DNA of 64,000 bases from Spirometra erinaceieuropaei (lineage: Eukaryota > Platyhelminthes > Cestoda > Diphyllobothriidea > Diphyllobothriidae): positions 2,064,081 to 2,128,080 of the forward strand of contig CACRXP010000007.1 of the NCBI GenBank assembly GCA_902702965.1. The letters run 5' to 3'. The position numbers were made by a program, and so were the translations under genes. This document shows, in pieces, positions 11,736 to 22,918 of this stretch. Position 1 is the first letter of the stretch. Each line of letters begins with the position of its first letter. The notes under the pieces were generated by a model. The model did no database searches, was not told the origin of the DNA, and was given only the letters and a program-made list of their open reading frames with translations.

Positions 11736-12172
11736 TAGCGGACAAAACAATTCGTCTACGTGCGTCACACCCACGACGGTCGCTGCACAAACGCTAGCCT
11801 CTTAAGCCTTCTTTTAAAGACATCTGTCTAAGAGATTGCCTCTGATGGGTTCCACGCTGAACGCCTGCCTGGGCAACCCATCGCGGATTTTGAGGTGATG
11901 GAATGTCGCCTATGGCGAGGTGGTCTGCTGCTCCGTAACTCACGCTCTGTCACATTGGTGGGAGTGGAGGGTGTGTCCAGCCGGGTCTTTGTCGCGATAA
12001 AACCCGGAGGCAGTTGGCCATTATGGAACTGGCGACAGCGTCCGCAGAATATGTATTAGCACTGAGACAGTTTAGCAAAAACATTACATTCTCTAACTGG
12101 GTTGAGGAGCTAAACACCGGCTCGTTCACGGAGCACTATAGGTCCGGCTTGGAGGTAGAGCTAGTAATACAT

Positions 12173-12277
12173 GAGCAGCTCGCTAAGAGTGCAACAGGCC
12201 AGATGCAGACAGCTGTTTCACGGCCGTTACAGATCATCAGTACGTCATAGGCCTGTTGCACTCTTAGCGAGCTGCTC
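12173..12277. repeat. Perfect 28-bp inverted repeat (hairpin)
   Basis: The arms at 12173-12200 and 12250-12277 are exact reverse complements, beginning GAGCAGCTCGCTAAGAGTGC. The loop of 49 bases includes CTGTTTCACGGCCGTTACAG and CATCAGTACGTCAT, which resembles the TTTCGGATT ... CATCATCAG ends of the Penelope-like fragment. Confidence 0.9.
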
Positions 12278-13030
12278 CTGTGTTATATGCGGTATGTGTC
12301 CTATGATGCAGCGTTCGTTGTCGTCAGTAACAAACTGCCGGGCGGACAGAATGAGATCGAGAGAGATCCTAACGCCTATTTGACATGATAGAACTAGTGC
12401 CTGACAAAACCCATGGAACGCGATCAGTCCAGTTCTCCCGATCCTTCGTGGTGCGGGGATGTCCTTAGTTCGTTGTGAGACCGGTCGACTGTCGCTCCTG
12501 CGGTTTAATAATAAACGGTTGTCCAGATCCTGTGGCAACTTAAGAAGACAAGGAAAGACGGAAATAGCTAATCCTCGAAGTGGTATCCGCGGACCGTTAT
12601 AATGACAGGGGCTGACTGAAGATGGTTACCTAAGACGAAAGTAAAGATGTGACCACGGTCGATGCCTCTGTATTCGGCCGGGGCAAGGACCTCTGGCCAG
12701 TCAGTGAAGCGATATTCGAGGGTGAGGATTTGAGTTCAACCGTTGGAGGGGAAAATGCGCCCAAGAGATATAGGTATACACGACAGAGCAGAGTGTCAGG
12801 GAGGGAGAAGAGAACCAGTCGATGCCTTTTTGTCATCAAGTCCTGGTCGTGTATTTGTATCCGGCTCTCATTCCGGCTCTCATTCGCTGGTCTAACTGTT
12901 GGAAAATTTTATCGCCATCACTGCTTTTATCGCCATTACTGCTTTTCGCGTAGCCAGTCAAGTTCTTAGCCCATACCAATGCAGTTTTTTGTCTGATCGC
13001 TTTTGCGAAGCGTGTAATATGTCTTTTCTG
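12278..13030. other. Unassigned spacer
   Basis: No gene recognised. A short direct duplication of TCCGGCTCTCATTC occurs near 12860-12886. Confidence 0.35.
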
Positions 13031-13039
13031 AATCTACCA

Positions 13040-14090
13040 AATTCTCATTGAATGACAGTTTTTATGAACTTGTCATATATTTTGATCTTAGTAAGGCCTT
13101 TAGTAAAGTTTCGCTTAGATAACTTTTAGTTACACTGAAAGCTCTTGGAATTCGCAGTCCCCTTATGCACTTTGTCATGTCGTACCCATCTAAGCGAAAA
13201 GGGTCTTAGTGGAGTCCTCATTTTCCAATGAGAGCCCCATTGTGAGCGGTGACCTTCGAGGTATCGTGGTAAGTCTTCTTTTGTTTTTCGTTTAAATTAA
13301 TGATAGGGCATCGGCAGTTAAACATTCTCAATCTTTTATTTATGCTGATGATCTCAAACCCGTATACTCCATCACTAAATCAATGCCAAAACCTTCCCCG
13401 GAGCAAATCCATCCTGACTTCCTTGCCCTTTCTGTGTGGAGCTCAATATGGCTGATGGATTCCTCTCCCTCTTAATGTCGCTATATGGGTTTAGGATCTC
13501 AAAGGCTACCACAACCAGTCATTTTACAAGGCGTCCCTATGAGTGAACGTTCGACCACTAAAGACTTAGGCTTAAGCATCATCAATAACCTAGATGTCTC
13601 GCAACACGGATGGAATAACGACCAAACCTACACAGATTTGTTGCTTTATTTCTCATATTTCCTGCTGTCCTGAAATTAAATCAAAACTATATCGAATGAT
13701 TGTAAATCCTATTCTCGAGTATTTCTGCCCACCCACCGGTTAATCGGACGAACAAGACATATTGAATTACTTCCAACTCCACTAGATTTCAGCTTATTAC
13801 CCTAAATCTTCTATAGGTCCGGAGACTAGAAACTAAATATGGTCCCCATTTTCGCATTAATAATAATACGAATCGTCCTCGGATTTCAGCCCATAACCCT
13901 GTAAGTCGCCTGAACAACCTTGCAATTCTTCGCTGATCAAACGTCCTCCCGCCTCCTCTACTGCCAAACGCTCTTACCTCCGTGCTTCCTGGTACACATT
14001 TCTTTGAAACGACCTACCAATCGATATTGGATCGCCAAATAGTCTATCTGCGTTCAAGAGAAGACTGCGCCTTTATCTCGATACTGATTT
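13040..14090 (+). pseudogene. Decayed LINE reverse transcriptase
   Basis: Fragments in shifting + frames resemble a CR1-like polymerase: YFDLSKAFSKVSL (palm motif A region, catalytic Asp kept), ALGIRSP, then about 13350 a DDLKP remnant of the YADD region. Near 13500-13590 comes TTKDLGLSIINNLDVSQH, equivalent to the conserved KDLGVW motif, and near 13690 MIVNPILEYFC. Frames break many times, so no protein is possible. Confidence 0.6.
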
Positions 14091-14546
14091 GACTGACCTT
14101 TTATTTTCCTCATCCTTCCCGAGCAGCTTTCATCGTAACTTAGAAAAAAACTATTGGATATTTAGGACGCCGTCGTTGTCACCGCTACCAAATCACTTTA
14201 TCCGCTCATATTTCCCTCTCCGCGTGCGATTACACTACGCACGATCCTTTTACCAGAAATTTAGATTTTGTCCTTATATGTCTCGTATCCTTCACAAAAC
14301 CGAATGCCCACTCTAACCAACGTCCCAGAGAAGTGCTCGGGACAACACTGACGCCACGATATGGACTACCGCGGGTTTGCCCGCCGATAATTCTCACTAG
14401 TATGCTGTTCTGACAACTGACATGTTGGGTCTGGCACGAGCAACTTTTCACCGATGCACCCTGTTTGGTGCACTTCAATTCTATAAAAAGGAGTAGAGAC
14501 TGAAAACAACCAATTCAATGTGAACTATTCGCTCCCTGGACTCCCT

Positions 14547-14672
14547 GCCAGCACATTGCCCCTTCATAGGCGGGGCTGGAAGGGGCTGGGTGGGGCCAGG
14601 GCCCCGCCTGCCAGCACATGGCTCCTTCATAGGCGGGGCTGGAAGGGGCTGGGTGGGGCCAGAGCCCCCTCT
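14547..14672. repeat. Two tandem copies of a 63-bp GC-rich unit
   Basis: GCCAGCACAT ... GGCGGGGCTGGAAGGGGCTG recurs with a 63-base period. Each unit holds four G runs of three or more within 24 bases, a canonical G-quadruplex pattern. The minus-strand ORF over it is only the repeat read in one frame. Confidence 0.85.
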
Positions 14673-14997
14673 GCATTGAGGCATTTTTAAGCGTATTTGC
14701 ATCGAAAGATATGTTTCAAAAGCACCACTTATAGTACCTTCTTTGGAATTAAAAGGGGCTATTTTATCAAAATTGGCTTATAAATCATGGAGAAAGCATC
14801 CGTTTACGCCCATTGAATGTAGCTGCGGATGAGCACAATATATTGAGGTTTTGTTTAAGTCCCTCATTGCGTAAACTCTTTTTTGTCCACCGGTTTACAA
14901 TCTGTGTGTGTTATTAATTCGTATATTTGACAATCGGGACGATATTTTAAAGTGGTGCCAAAAGTGGGCTGGGATGTGGCGTCCCCTGCGCATTTTT

Positions 14998-15135
14998 TTC
15001 GCTGGCGGGGCTAGGCGGGGCTATCGCGTTGCATGCCCCGCCACAGCCCCCTCCACAGCCCCGCCTAGCCCCCTCATGGCCCCCTCTAGCCCCGCCATTT
15101 TTGAGGGGGCCAGGCGGGGCTAGGCGGGGCTGGTG
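14998..15135. repeat. GC-rich inverted repeats of AGGCGGGGCT
   Basis: GGCGGGGCTAGGCGGGGCTA at the left is followed by several AGCCCCGCC and AGCCCCCTC words and then GCCAGGCGGGGCTAGGCGGG. The block can fold on itself, and it shares the AGGCGGGGCT word with the tandem repeat at 14547. Confidence 0.8.
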
Positions 15136-15304
15136 CTGGCAGGGCTAATATCATTTCACGGGCAGCAGTTTCTTTCTCTCGAACCGCCCAAAATATCCAA
15201 AGACACTACCGCCCATCTTTATTTCCTCGGGAGGTTTTTCTACCTCTGGCCTGATCCGTACTGTATATTTCTTTAACAATGCCTGTCAACTGGAATTAAA
15301 TACA

Positions 15305-17400
15305 AGTTATTATTATTCCTACAGGGGTGTCCTTATTAATAGGGAATTTAACGATCCCAGTATCGCTTGGAAAGCTTGTATGGTTTTGGGTCCACCGGAC
15401 ACATCCGTACATCGTTTGCTCGAAGTGGCAGTGGATAAACTACCTTTCCAGAATGTAACTCACGGAGCAGGTGTTAGGGAAGGGAAACGTTCAAATTACC
15501 TTCAGCTGATGCTCACTCTAGATGAGGAGAGCGCGCTGAATGTACAAGACCTTCCACCAAAAGGTGCTTCTGACCATATTGTAATGTTCTTCGAGTGCTC
15601 CATGTTCTCCAAACCCGACTTGCCTGGAAAGGAAATTTTTCGTATATGCTTACGTACATCTCTGTAGTACGTTCGCAATCACATTGCGAAGAACAGTGAA
15701 CAACTGCTGGAGCGTCCTCAGATCGTTGGTTAAAAGAATCATTAATCTAAGCTGTTCGCTCAGATAAAAGAACGCAAGCAACCGTCCGAATTGACTTTAA
15801 GAGGGGAAATAAGGTGTGGAGATGTTTTCGACTAACGGAGAGTTCTGAACATTTGAGGGAATACAAACAACGGTATCCACTCGTGAAACTAATCATTCTT
15901 CTCTCCCTACCAAGAAAAAAACAGATTCCTGCATCTTTTGCATTAGAAAATAATCTTTACTTCTCGCTTACATCGATAAGGACAGAACTACGCCGCGTGA
16001 ATCCTGCCGAATCACCTGATGAAGGTAGAATACATTCACTTGCCCTTCGAGAAATGGCTGGCGTACTTTGCGAGCCATTGTCGATGACATTTCGAAAATC
16101 CATGGAAGAAGGTGAACCGAGGAAGCAATGGAAAACTGCCTTTATTTTCCCAATCTGCAAAGGAGGGTCCAGGCCGGAGCCCGAAAATTGCCATCCTATT
16201 CGCTTTCTTTCATTTCGTGCAAGTTCATGGAACGACTCATTAAAGGGACATTTTATGACGTATCTGTAGCTGAGCAACTTAATATGCGCTGCCCATCACG
16301 GATTTCGTCGTAGTCACTCATGTCTTAGAGTAATCTTTAATTGCAAGAAAAATGAATAAAAGTCAGCGGCTGCCAAGTTGAACACATCTTCTTCGACTTC
16401 AAAAGGCGTTTGATAGCGTACCCTATGGACGGCTTCTACAGGAAATTTGGTAACGTGGAATCCCTGGCAATACTTTCAAGTAAATCAAAGGTTTTCTTTC
16501 ATGCAGGCTGCACGAAGTAATTTTTGGTACTACTGCATCCAGGTGGGTGCCAGGAGAATGCGGCTATCCACGGGTTTCGGTCTTCTGTCACCTCCTCCTC
16601 CTGATAAGTTGGTTGCATTGCCCAGTAAGTGACATCTAGCGTTTACTGTATTCAAATATGCAGTCTTGCGCCTAGAATCTGGTCGGAGGCGCTTCCCAAA
16701 ACACTAGTACACTATAAATGGGACTGCACTGAACGAAGTGAATACGCACAAAGACCTAGGAATCTTGACAAGTTCAAACTTGCTGCCCTTCGAGCACTGC
16801 CAAAAAGCAATCCAATAGGAAGTCAGCATCATGCACATGAGCATCATGCTTTTATTGTCTTTCGCCCTGAACTCTTCGCGCAGATGTTTGGTACGTTCTT
16901 CAGACCGCATTTAGAAAACGGAATGCCAACACCGATGACCTGGACGAAGGAAGACAGTAATGCCATCGAGCAGGTGCAAAGACGGACGTCAAAACTGGAG
17001 AGCGGACTTAGGACTCTGTCGTATCCAGAAAGGCTGATCCAGCTCAATTTATTATCTGTATCTTATATAAAAATGAGGTGCCATCTGCTGTGGACATTCC
17101 ACATTATACACGGACATAATTGTTTGCTCAAGTCTGCAGATTTCTTCGAGTTTACAAACGCGAGTCACCTGTGCGGTCATCCGTACAAAATCAAACGCGA
17201 ACGTACGCGCCTAGACCAACGGAGGTTTTCCTTCAGGTAGCAGATATCTTGACCGTGGAACTCACTCCCAAGTGAAAAAGGGATCTCGGATACCATGGTT
17301 GTGCCCAAAAGACTGTTGGATCGTTTGATTTTTGATGAACGACGACACTCATTGCAGGATTATCTACGACAAGCCATGAACTTTACTTCCTGATTTCATT
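15305..17400 (+). pseudogene. Decayed CR1-type LINE (endonuclease end, linker, reverse transcriptase, thumb)
   Basis: Preceded at 15265-15320 by an older LINE 3' end with a (TTA)n tail. Parts recognisable in + frames are: the endonuclease C-terminus (REGKRSNYLQLMLT, then GASDHIVMFF, about 15475-15600); the fingers region (ESPDEGRIHSLALREMAG and WKTAFIFPICKGGSRPEPEN, about 16005-16190, equivalent to the PDKSPGPDGI and PIHKGG motifs); and the thumb (QVQRRTSKLESGLRTLSYPE, about 16970-17030). The catalytic palm around 16330-16600 is badly broken. It follows the same order as the better preserved element on the minus strand at 17871-21130, so both belong to related families. Confidence 0.75.
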
Positions 17401-17862
17401 CACTGCACTTTTGATGCAAAACCTCGTCGTAGGCTGCACAACTGACTATATTTGTGCTGACTGTATATATTTACATTTATATTTTCAGCTGTACATGAAA
17501 ACAGTCGTTCGGGGCTCGACCCGTACCTTCAAAAACTGAGCGTGCTCGGGTTTCGGTTTCCCGTTGCCACGTGTTTTGTGGACGCGAATGTTATTGACAA
17601 CATTTATTAAAACGTTTATCAAGCATGAATATGTGCCGTTTGCATAAGTATCACCAAGGGAATTGCTAACTGTCCTGAACATACTACTGTACAGTTTATT
17701 TTTCAGTTTGTTTGGTAAGGATAATAGGCAAAGCCTCTGAAAACCCTATTGATTACATGTCAGCTCGTTAGAAATAACTGTACACGAACAAAAATGCTCA
17801 CTATTAAAACAGTACTTGGTTCATTTGAGTAGCATTGTCTCAGAGAAAATATTTGTGGGGAC
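17401..17862. other. Spacer or 3' tails between two LINEs
   Basis: Lies between the 3' ends of two convergent LINEs. It probably contains their untranslated tails. No gene is seen. Confidence 0.4.
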
Positions 17863-17870
17863 CAGGGGTA

Positions 17871-19658
17871 TTAGTTCAGATTCAGACCGTCGAGGGAAAA
17901 CAGAGGACACAAATAATCATCCAAGCGTTTCTTGAAGAGTTGCAGGGATGTAGCCTCCACGACTGACTGAGGGAGATCGTTCCATTTCTCCACTACCCTC
18001 TGCGTGAAGAACTCAGAACGAAGATTCAGCCTGGACATTGTTGTCCGTAACTTCATCGAGTGACCACGAAGATTGGGTGAAAGATGCCACTGAAACATGT
18101 CCTCAAATTTAAGTCCATACTCAAGGCCATATATTATCTTGTAGACGAGGATAAGGTCACCTCTTTGCTGCCTGTAACACAGAGGGAATAAATTAAGGCA
18201 ATTCAGTCTGTCTGTGTATGAATGGCTTTTTAGACCGTTTACCAGCTTTGTCGCACGCCGTTGTACCCGTTCGAGGCATTCTTGGTCCTTTACCAGCCAT
18301 GGCCGCCATGCTTGTATGCCATATTCTAAGTGGGACCGAACAAATGTGCCGTAAACTCTCCCAGAAAGGTCTTGGTCAAAATTTGCGAAAGCCCTTTTTA
18401 TTGCATGCAGCACTCCCATGGCATTTTTTGCAGCCTTGTGACACTGCAGTGTTGGTTTCAAGTTGTTCTGTATCCAAACCCCGAGATCCTTCTGTGAAGA
18501 TTCTGCGGGGAGCCTTATATCTTTCAGGTGATAAGTCCTCAGACTCTCATTTGAATGAGAGTTGGTTGGACGCAGATGAAGGACGGCACACTTCTCCACA
18601 TTGAAATCTAGAAGCCATTTCTTCGACCACGCTTGCAGTCGGTGCAGATTATCTTGAAGGGATCTCTGATCATTCGGACCCTTAATGACTTGCCAGAGCT
18701 TAACGTCGTCTGCAAACATTATTTTGCCGCAGTCGAGTTCCTGAAGGCTGTCGTTAACGTAAAGGATGAAGAGCAATGGTCCCAGAACTGAGCCTTGAGG
18801 TACACCACTGGTCACGTTCACCCATTCTGACATATCATCCCCGATACAAACACGTTGTTTCCGACCAACCAGAAACGCCCTAATCCAGTTCAGATGGTCT
18901 CCCCGGATGCCGATGGCGCTCAATTTGTGAAGAAGACGTTGGTGTGGGACAGTGTCAAAAGCTTTGCGGAAATCGATGTACACGACATCGACCTCAAAAC
19001 CCTCTTCTAGGGCCCTGGTCCAGATTTCCAGACAAGCTAGCAGATTTGAGAGGCAGGAACGTCCTCTCCGGAAGCCATGTTGAAAATCCTGCAAGATGTT
19101 ATTTTCTTCACAAAATTGCTTTATAGCGTTCTTTACTATAGCTTCCATCGTTTTGCAAGGGAGGCAAGTTAAGCTAATAGGTCGAAAGCTGCTTGCTGTC
19201 ATCTTGCTACCTCCCTTATGCAATGGAACGAGGGTAGCTGTCTACCACTGTGAGTGCAGCCTTCCTGTTCTCATTGACAGCTCAAAGAGAGTCGAAAGAG
19301 GCTTTGACAGCTCCCCTGATAGCTCCTTATGTATCAGCCCGGGAATTCCGTCGGGTCCAGGAGACTTATCAGGTTTTATTTGACCGAGGACTCGTCTGAC
19401 TTCTTCCACGGAAAAGGCGACGGTTTTAATGACGGCAAAATCTTGGCGCATTTGAAGCTCCCGGCTGTCTCGGTCCATTTCAAACTGCTGATTGTCTTCT
19501 AGGGACTCCTCCGTAAGAACCGATTGAAAAAACTGAGACAGTAATCGCACTTTCTGTGACCGTTCAACTAATAAGTTTCCGAGGCTATCCTTTAGACACG
19601 CAATTTCGTCCCTATGTTTCCTCCTACTGCGGATGTACCCGTAAACTTCTTGGGACAT
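17871..19658 (-). pseudogene. CR1 LINE reverse transcriptase (ORF2 C-terminal part)
   Basis: From right to left in one frame: a linker helix, PDKSPGPDGIPGLIHKEL (fingers), SQW, a TAG stop at 19242-19244, then LVPLHKGGSKMTASSFRPIS, GFRRGRSCLSNL, VVYIDFRKAFDTVPH (motif A, catalytic Asp), TSGVPQGSVLGPLLFILYVN (motif B), KIMFADDVKLW (motif C, FADD with both catalytic Asp), QKDLGVW and the thumb VRSHLEYGIQAWRPW and ERVQRRATKLVNGL. It ends at 17871. The long open part after the TAG is 450 codons. The enzyme would copy LINE RNA at the nicked target. Only the TAG and the upstream frameshift separate it from a functional frame. Confidence 0.9.
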
Positions 19659-20935
19659 GTAATGGATTCTGCTATCAGTAGACGCTCGAAAGAAGTTCTA
19701 GCAACCCGTATTTCTTTGCGGCATTTATTGCGCTGATCCTTATATTCGGCGGGTGACCTTGGATCTCGAAGTTGCAAATACTTTTTCCAGAGTCTCTGTT
19801 TCTTTTTCATGGTCTTTTTTGTCGTCGGATTGACCCACGGCGGTCGCATACATGGTCTTGTCATTTTTATTGGACAATGGGAATCAATCAGACGCTCTAT
19901 AATCCCGCGAAAGTACTGCCAGAATTCGTCTGAATCTTCTGTGTTGACCAACCAGGTTTCCTCCAAAAGAGTGCGTCTCATTGCGCTAAAGTCACCCTTC
20001 CAAATATTTATGCGCGTCTTGATTTTTGGTTGTTGGTTGGATAGGAGAGAGCACACTCAGGTAAAAGCAATATGGTCGCTTAAACCGAGTGGAGGTTGTG
20101 GATTAACTTCCTTTATGAGTCCTTCTTCTTTACTGAAAACGAGATCTAAACAGTTAGATCGTTGTCCTTCTCTCATTCTTGTACCGAATTTTATGTGTTG
20201 AATGAGGTATTCATTCAGGGAGAGTTGTAGTAGCTTGTGGTCAAATGACGTGGCCGGGGCGTTTGCTAGGGGAATGTTCCAGTCTATTCCTGGAGCGTTG
20301 AAGTCACCAAGAAGAAGTAAGTTCTCGTGCTTACATATCAACTCCAGCGCACCAAGTAATTCCATATCGGCGATTTCATTCGAGCTGGGAGGCCGATAGC
20401 CAACACACAGGTTCAGTGTCGGTAATTGTTTGATGCATATCTTGCATGAAATTATTTCAAAATTTCGGGGCGCACCATCGGACATTTCTCGTTGACAGCA
20501 CGCAATTTCATTTGAGACATAAATAGCTGTGCCTCCACCTCTACGGTGAAATCTGTCACAACGGAACAGTTTGTAGCCTTCAATTCTGACTTCGCTACTA
20601 CTAATTTCCTCAGTCAACCATGTCTCTGTTAGGACAATTATGTGTGGCTTCTGTTCAGAGACTAGTAATCTGAGTTCATCTAGCTTGTTGAGAAGCCTCT
20701 GACATATAGTGTAATAGATTTCTAGACAGCGGCCACTGGTTCGAGCAGCCTCAGGAGTTGGCACCTTTGCATCGGTTAGGCTGTCAGAATGACGGCCTTC
20801 GGCCAGAGAAATGTCCTTTGGACCTGAATTATTTGTCCATTCTTGATTTGTAGGTGTGTTTCGCCACTGTTTATCCGCTTTTCCAGCTCCGTCATCAACT
20901 CTCTCATTTTCATTCGCTCTTTTGGTTCGTAATCC
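19592..20935 (-). pseudogene. CR1 LINE APE endonuclease and linker (ORF2 N-terminal part)
   Basis: The frame is open from about 20935 and includes NCQRLLNK-like residues (here YTICQRLLNKLDELR), HIIVLTETWL (catalytic Glu region), GGGTAIYVS, NLCVGYRPPSSN, LLLLGDFNAPGIDW (GDFN), QRSNCLDLVFS and GLSDHIAFT. A single TGA at 20057-20059 follows, then the same frame continues as a basic linker (PPWVNPTTKKTMKKKQRLWKKY) to 19592, overlapping the reverse transcriptase frame. The endonuclease makes the first target nick. No ATG suits the start; the overlap with ORF1 suggests that ORF2 may be translated by reinitiation or frameshifting, which is an inference. Confidence 0.88.
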
Positions 20936-21130
20936 GGCTGAAAAAAAAAACTTCAGGATGCTGACCCCGTAGAGATGATTTTCTCTGTAACAGAAGCTGG
21001 GCCTGTGCTTCAGTCTCCAAAATGACTTTTAGGGGTCGAGGCCGGGAATTGGAACCGGATGCTGACAGATTATTATTATTATTAGCTAGCGCCACCAATC
21101 GCGCTACAATGACGCTCCGTTCTGATTTAT
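20776..21130 (-). pseudogene. CR1 LINE ORF1 C-terminal fragment
   Basis: Reads ERSVIVARLV, then SRPRPLKVILETEAQAQLLL, then after a frameshift at the A10 run ERMKMRELMTELEKRINSGE and THLQIKNGQIIQV, stopping at 20776-20778. Such RPRPLKV and MRELMTELEKR wording is typical of the nucleic-acid-binding ORF1 protein of CR1 elements. The N-terminal part is missing through 5' truncation. Confidence 0.7.
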
Positions 21131-22877
21131 TAAGTTTTCATTTATAGTTTTATCCTGCATTCAGGAAGAGCATAATCCGCTTACTCCTGTCCTTTCGTAA
21201 AGTAGCTTCTTCCTACGAACACTTCTTGAATATGGAGGATATTTTCATCGTTTATTTCGTAACTGATTATTTTTTTCCAAAAATTTCCATCTTTGAAGTT
21301 GCAATATTATTCTATTTATAAAAAAAGCAAGTTATTGGAGAGTACAACTCTCTGATGGACGTGTGAGGCTTTGCCTGCTTCACATAGCACAATTTCCAAA
21401 CGTCACGTTCAATCTGACATCTCAGGCAGATCATTACCGTCTTCATGCACAATATCAGAGATGGGCTATAAGTCAACTTCGTCATGAGAGTGCACTATAG
21501 ATGCCTAAAAAGAAAACAACCATTATTTTTATAACACGGTTGACCTCGGTATTAGCGGAAGCTCTGGATCACAGCTACCAGCGAAGAGCTCGAAAATAGG
21601 AATACTTTGGATCCTCTTCGAATGCTTACAGCCTCCTTTTTTATGTTCGAACACTACCCCTACTTAAACAATCATCCCATACCACTTCATATTGTTCCAT
21701 GTCAGTTTATAAACTTAGATGTAAAATATTTTGCCCACAGCTTCGCGTGAATACACCTACAATTGTCATCTAAGCAAGTGAAAATTCTTATCGGATATTT
21801 TAAATATGACCTGCGCATAAAGAAATCCACGAATACTGAACCCCGAATAGGCAGGACTCAAATGTACATGCGTATGTACAACACTCCAACTCATTCAGAT
21901 CCGAGGTTCGATCCTGGGAATTCGGCAACTGTTAGTAAGCCAGATATGGTCGCAGTATTATTCCGTCTTTGTAAGTACTCAATTTCTCAGCATATATTAC
22001 TAGTCGCTGTGCGGCTGCCTTTAAAAATTGTGCATTAACCCCCAAGACAAAATAGCACAAGTAAGTCCCGTAATTTAATTGTTCAGCACTGATTATTTTC
22101 GATTAAAACCGACAGAGCACCGTACCAGGACTCAGTTGTGGAGCGTTAGACTTAACGTCCGATTACCAAAGAAACAAGGTTTGGACCGTAGGTCATCCAG
22201 AATTTGGATTCGGTATCGTTAGCCGGGACGAAAGTGGTAATCAAAGTCTCTTTTGGCTTCCTCATCATCTGCTACATAGGCTAATTTAGGGGACCGTAAA
22301 CAGCATTAATGAAGTTTTTGAATTATGCGTGCAATCTTATGAATTCAACTTCGCTCTCTTGATCCATTTCTTAGTGTCTCTGTCTGGGTATCAGAGTTTT
22401 GTTTCATTATTATTACATTGATATTTTAAGTCATTTTCCATAAGGTTTTTGTTTTCATTCATGTTCCTGATAGGCGTATTAAGCAGTGCCCAATTATTTC
22501 TATTTTTTGTGGGCAACATCTTAATGCTCGTGTCCAATACATATGACCGATCGGTAGGCCTTTCTTTTTTGTGAATGCAAAAAAAACTGCACATATTCTT
22601 GCTGAACTGTCTTCAGTCACCCAATTTGTTCACTTCTGTTAGGTGTTTAAATACTAGTCTCGAATTAAATACTCTGGCGCATTCTCGCGAAATGTAAGTC
22701 CCTGTGGACCACAAATTCGAGATTTCCGATCGGACTACCTAAAAACTCCGGCCAACTGTGAATTACTGCCTAGTCCGTGCTAGTTCTGAGCATACACAAC
22801 TACTTGATTTGCGACAGTCTTCCTGAGCCAATTGTATTTGAGTACTACCTGGATACCCTAGAGGACCCTCCTTCAAC
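21131..22877. other. PICK1 upstream region
   Basis: 1.7 kb before the first PICK1 coding exon. A tRNA-like SINE trace lies near 21890-21985 (GAGGTTCGATCCTGGGAATT then AGTAAGCCAGATATGG). No other gene is seen. The promoter must lie here or further left, but no element is distinctive enough to call. Confidence 0.4.
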
Positions 22878-22918
22878 ATGTCGGTTTACGATTCCTATAT
22901 GTTTGAAGAAGACAAGAT
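22878..22918 (+). CDS. PICK1: PICK1 coding exon 1 (micro-exon, 41 nt)
   Basis: ATGTCGGTTTACGATTCCTA begins a 14-residue start, MSVYDSYMFEEDKM, whose last codon is split (AT then G) by a GTAAGA donor at 22919. EEDKM-G matches the EEDKLG of vertebrate PICK1, and the N-terminus then has exactly the vertebrate length. This exon is too short for an ORF search. Confidence 0.85.

Larger units (their letters stand above)
17863..21130 (-). mobile_element. CR1-type LINE, nearly intact, 5'-truncated
   Basis: Reading leftward: the end of ORF1 (21130-20776), then ORF2 with APE endonuclease (about 20935-20057), linker (20056-19592) and reverse transcriptase (19658-17871). The protein-coding damage is slight: an ORF1 frameshift at an A10 run (20941-20950), an in-frame TGA at 20057-20059, one frameshift near 19645-19655, and an in-frame TAG at 19242-19244. 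The right end, where ORF1 is cut into, marks 5' truncation, the usual result of target-primed insertion. Confidence 0.88.

Noticed and set aside
14481..14702. Pro-rich minus-strand ORF
   Set aside because: It is only the 63-bp tandem repeat read in one frame.
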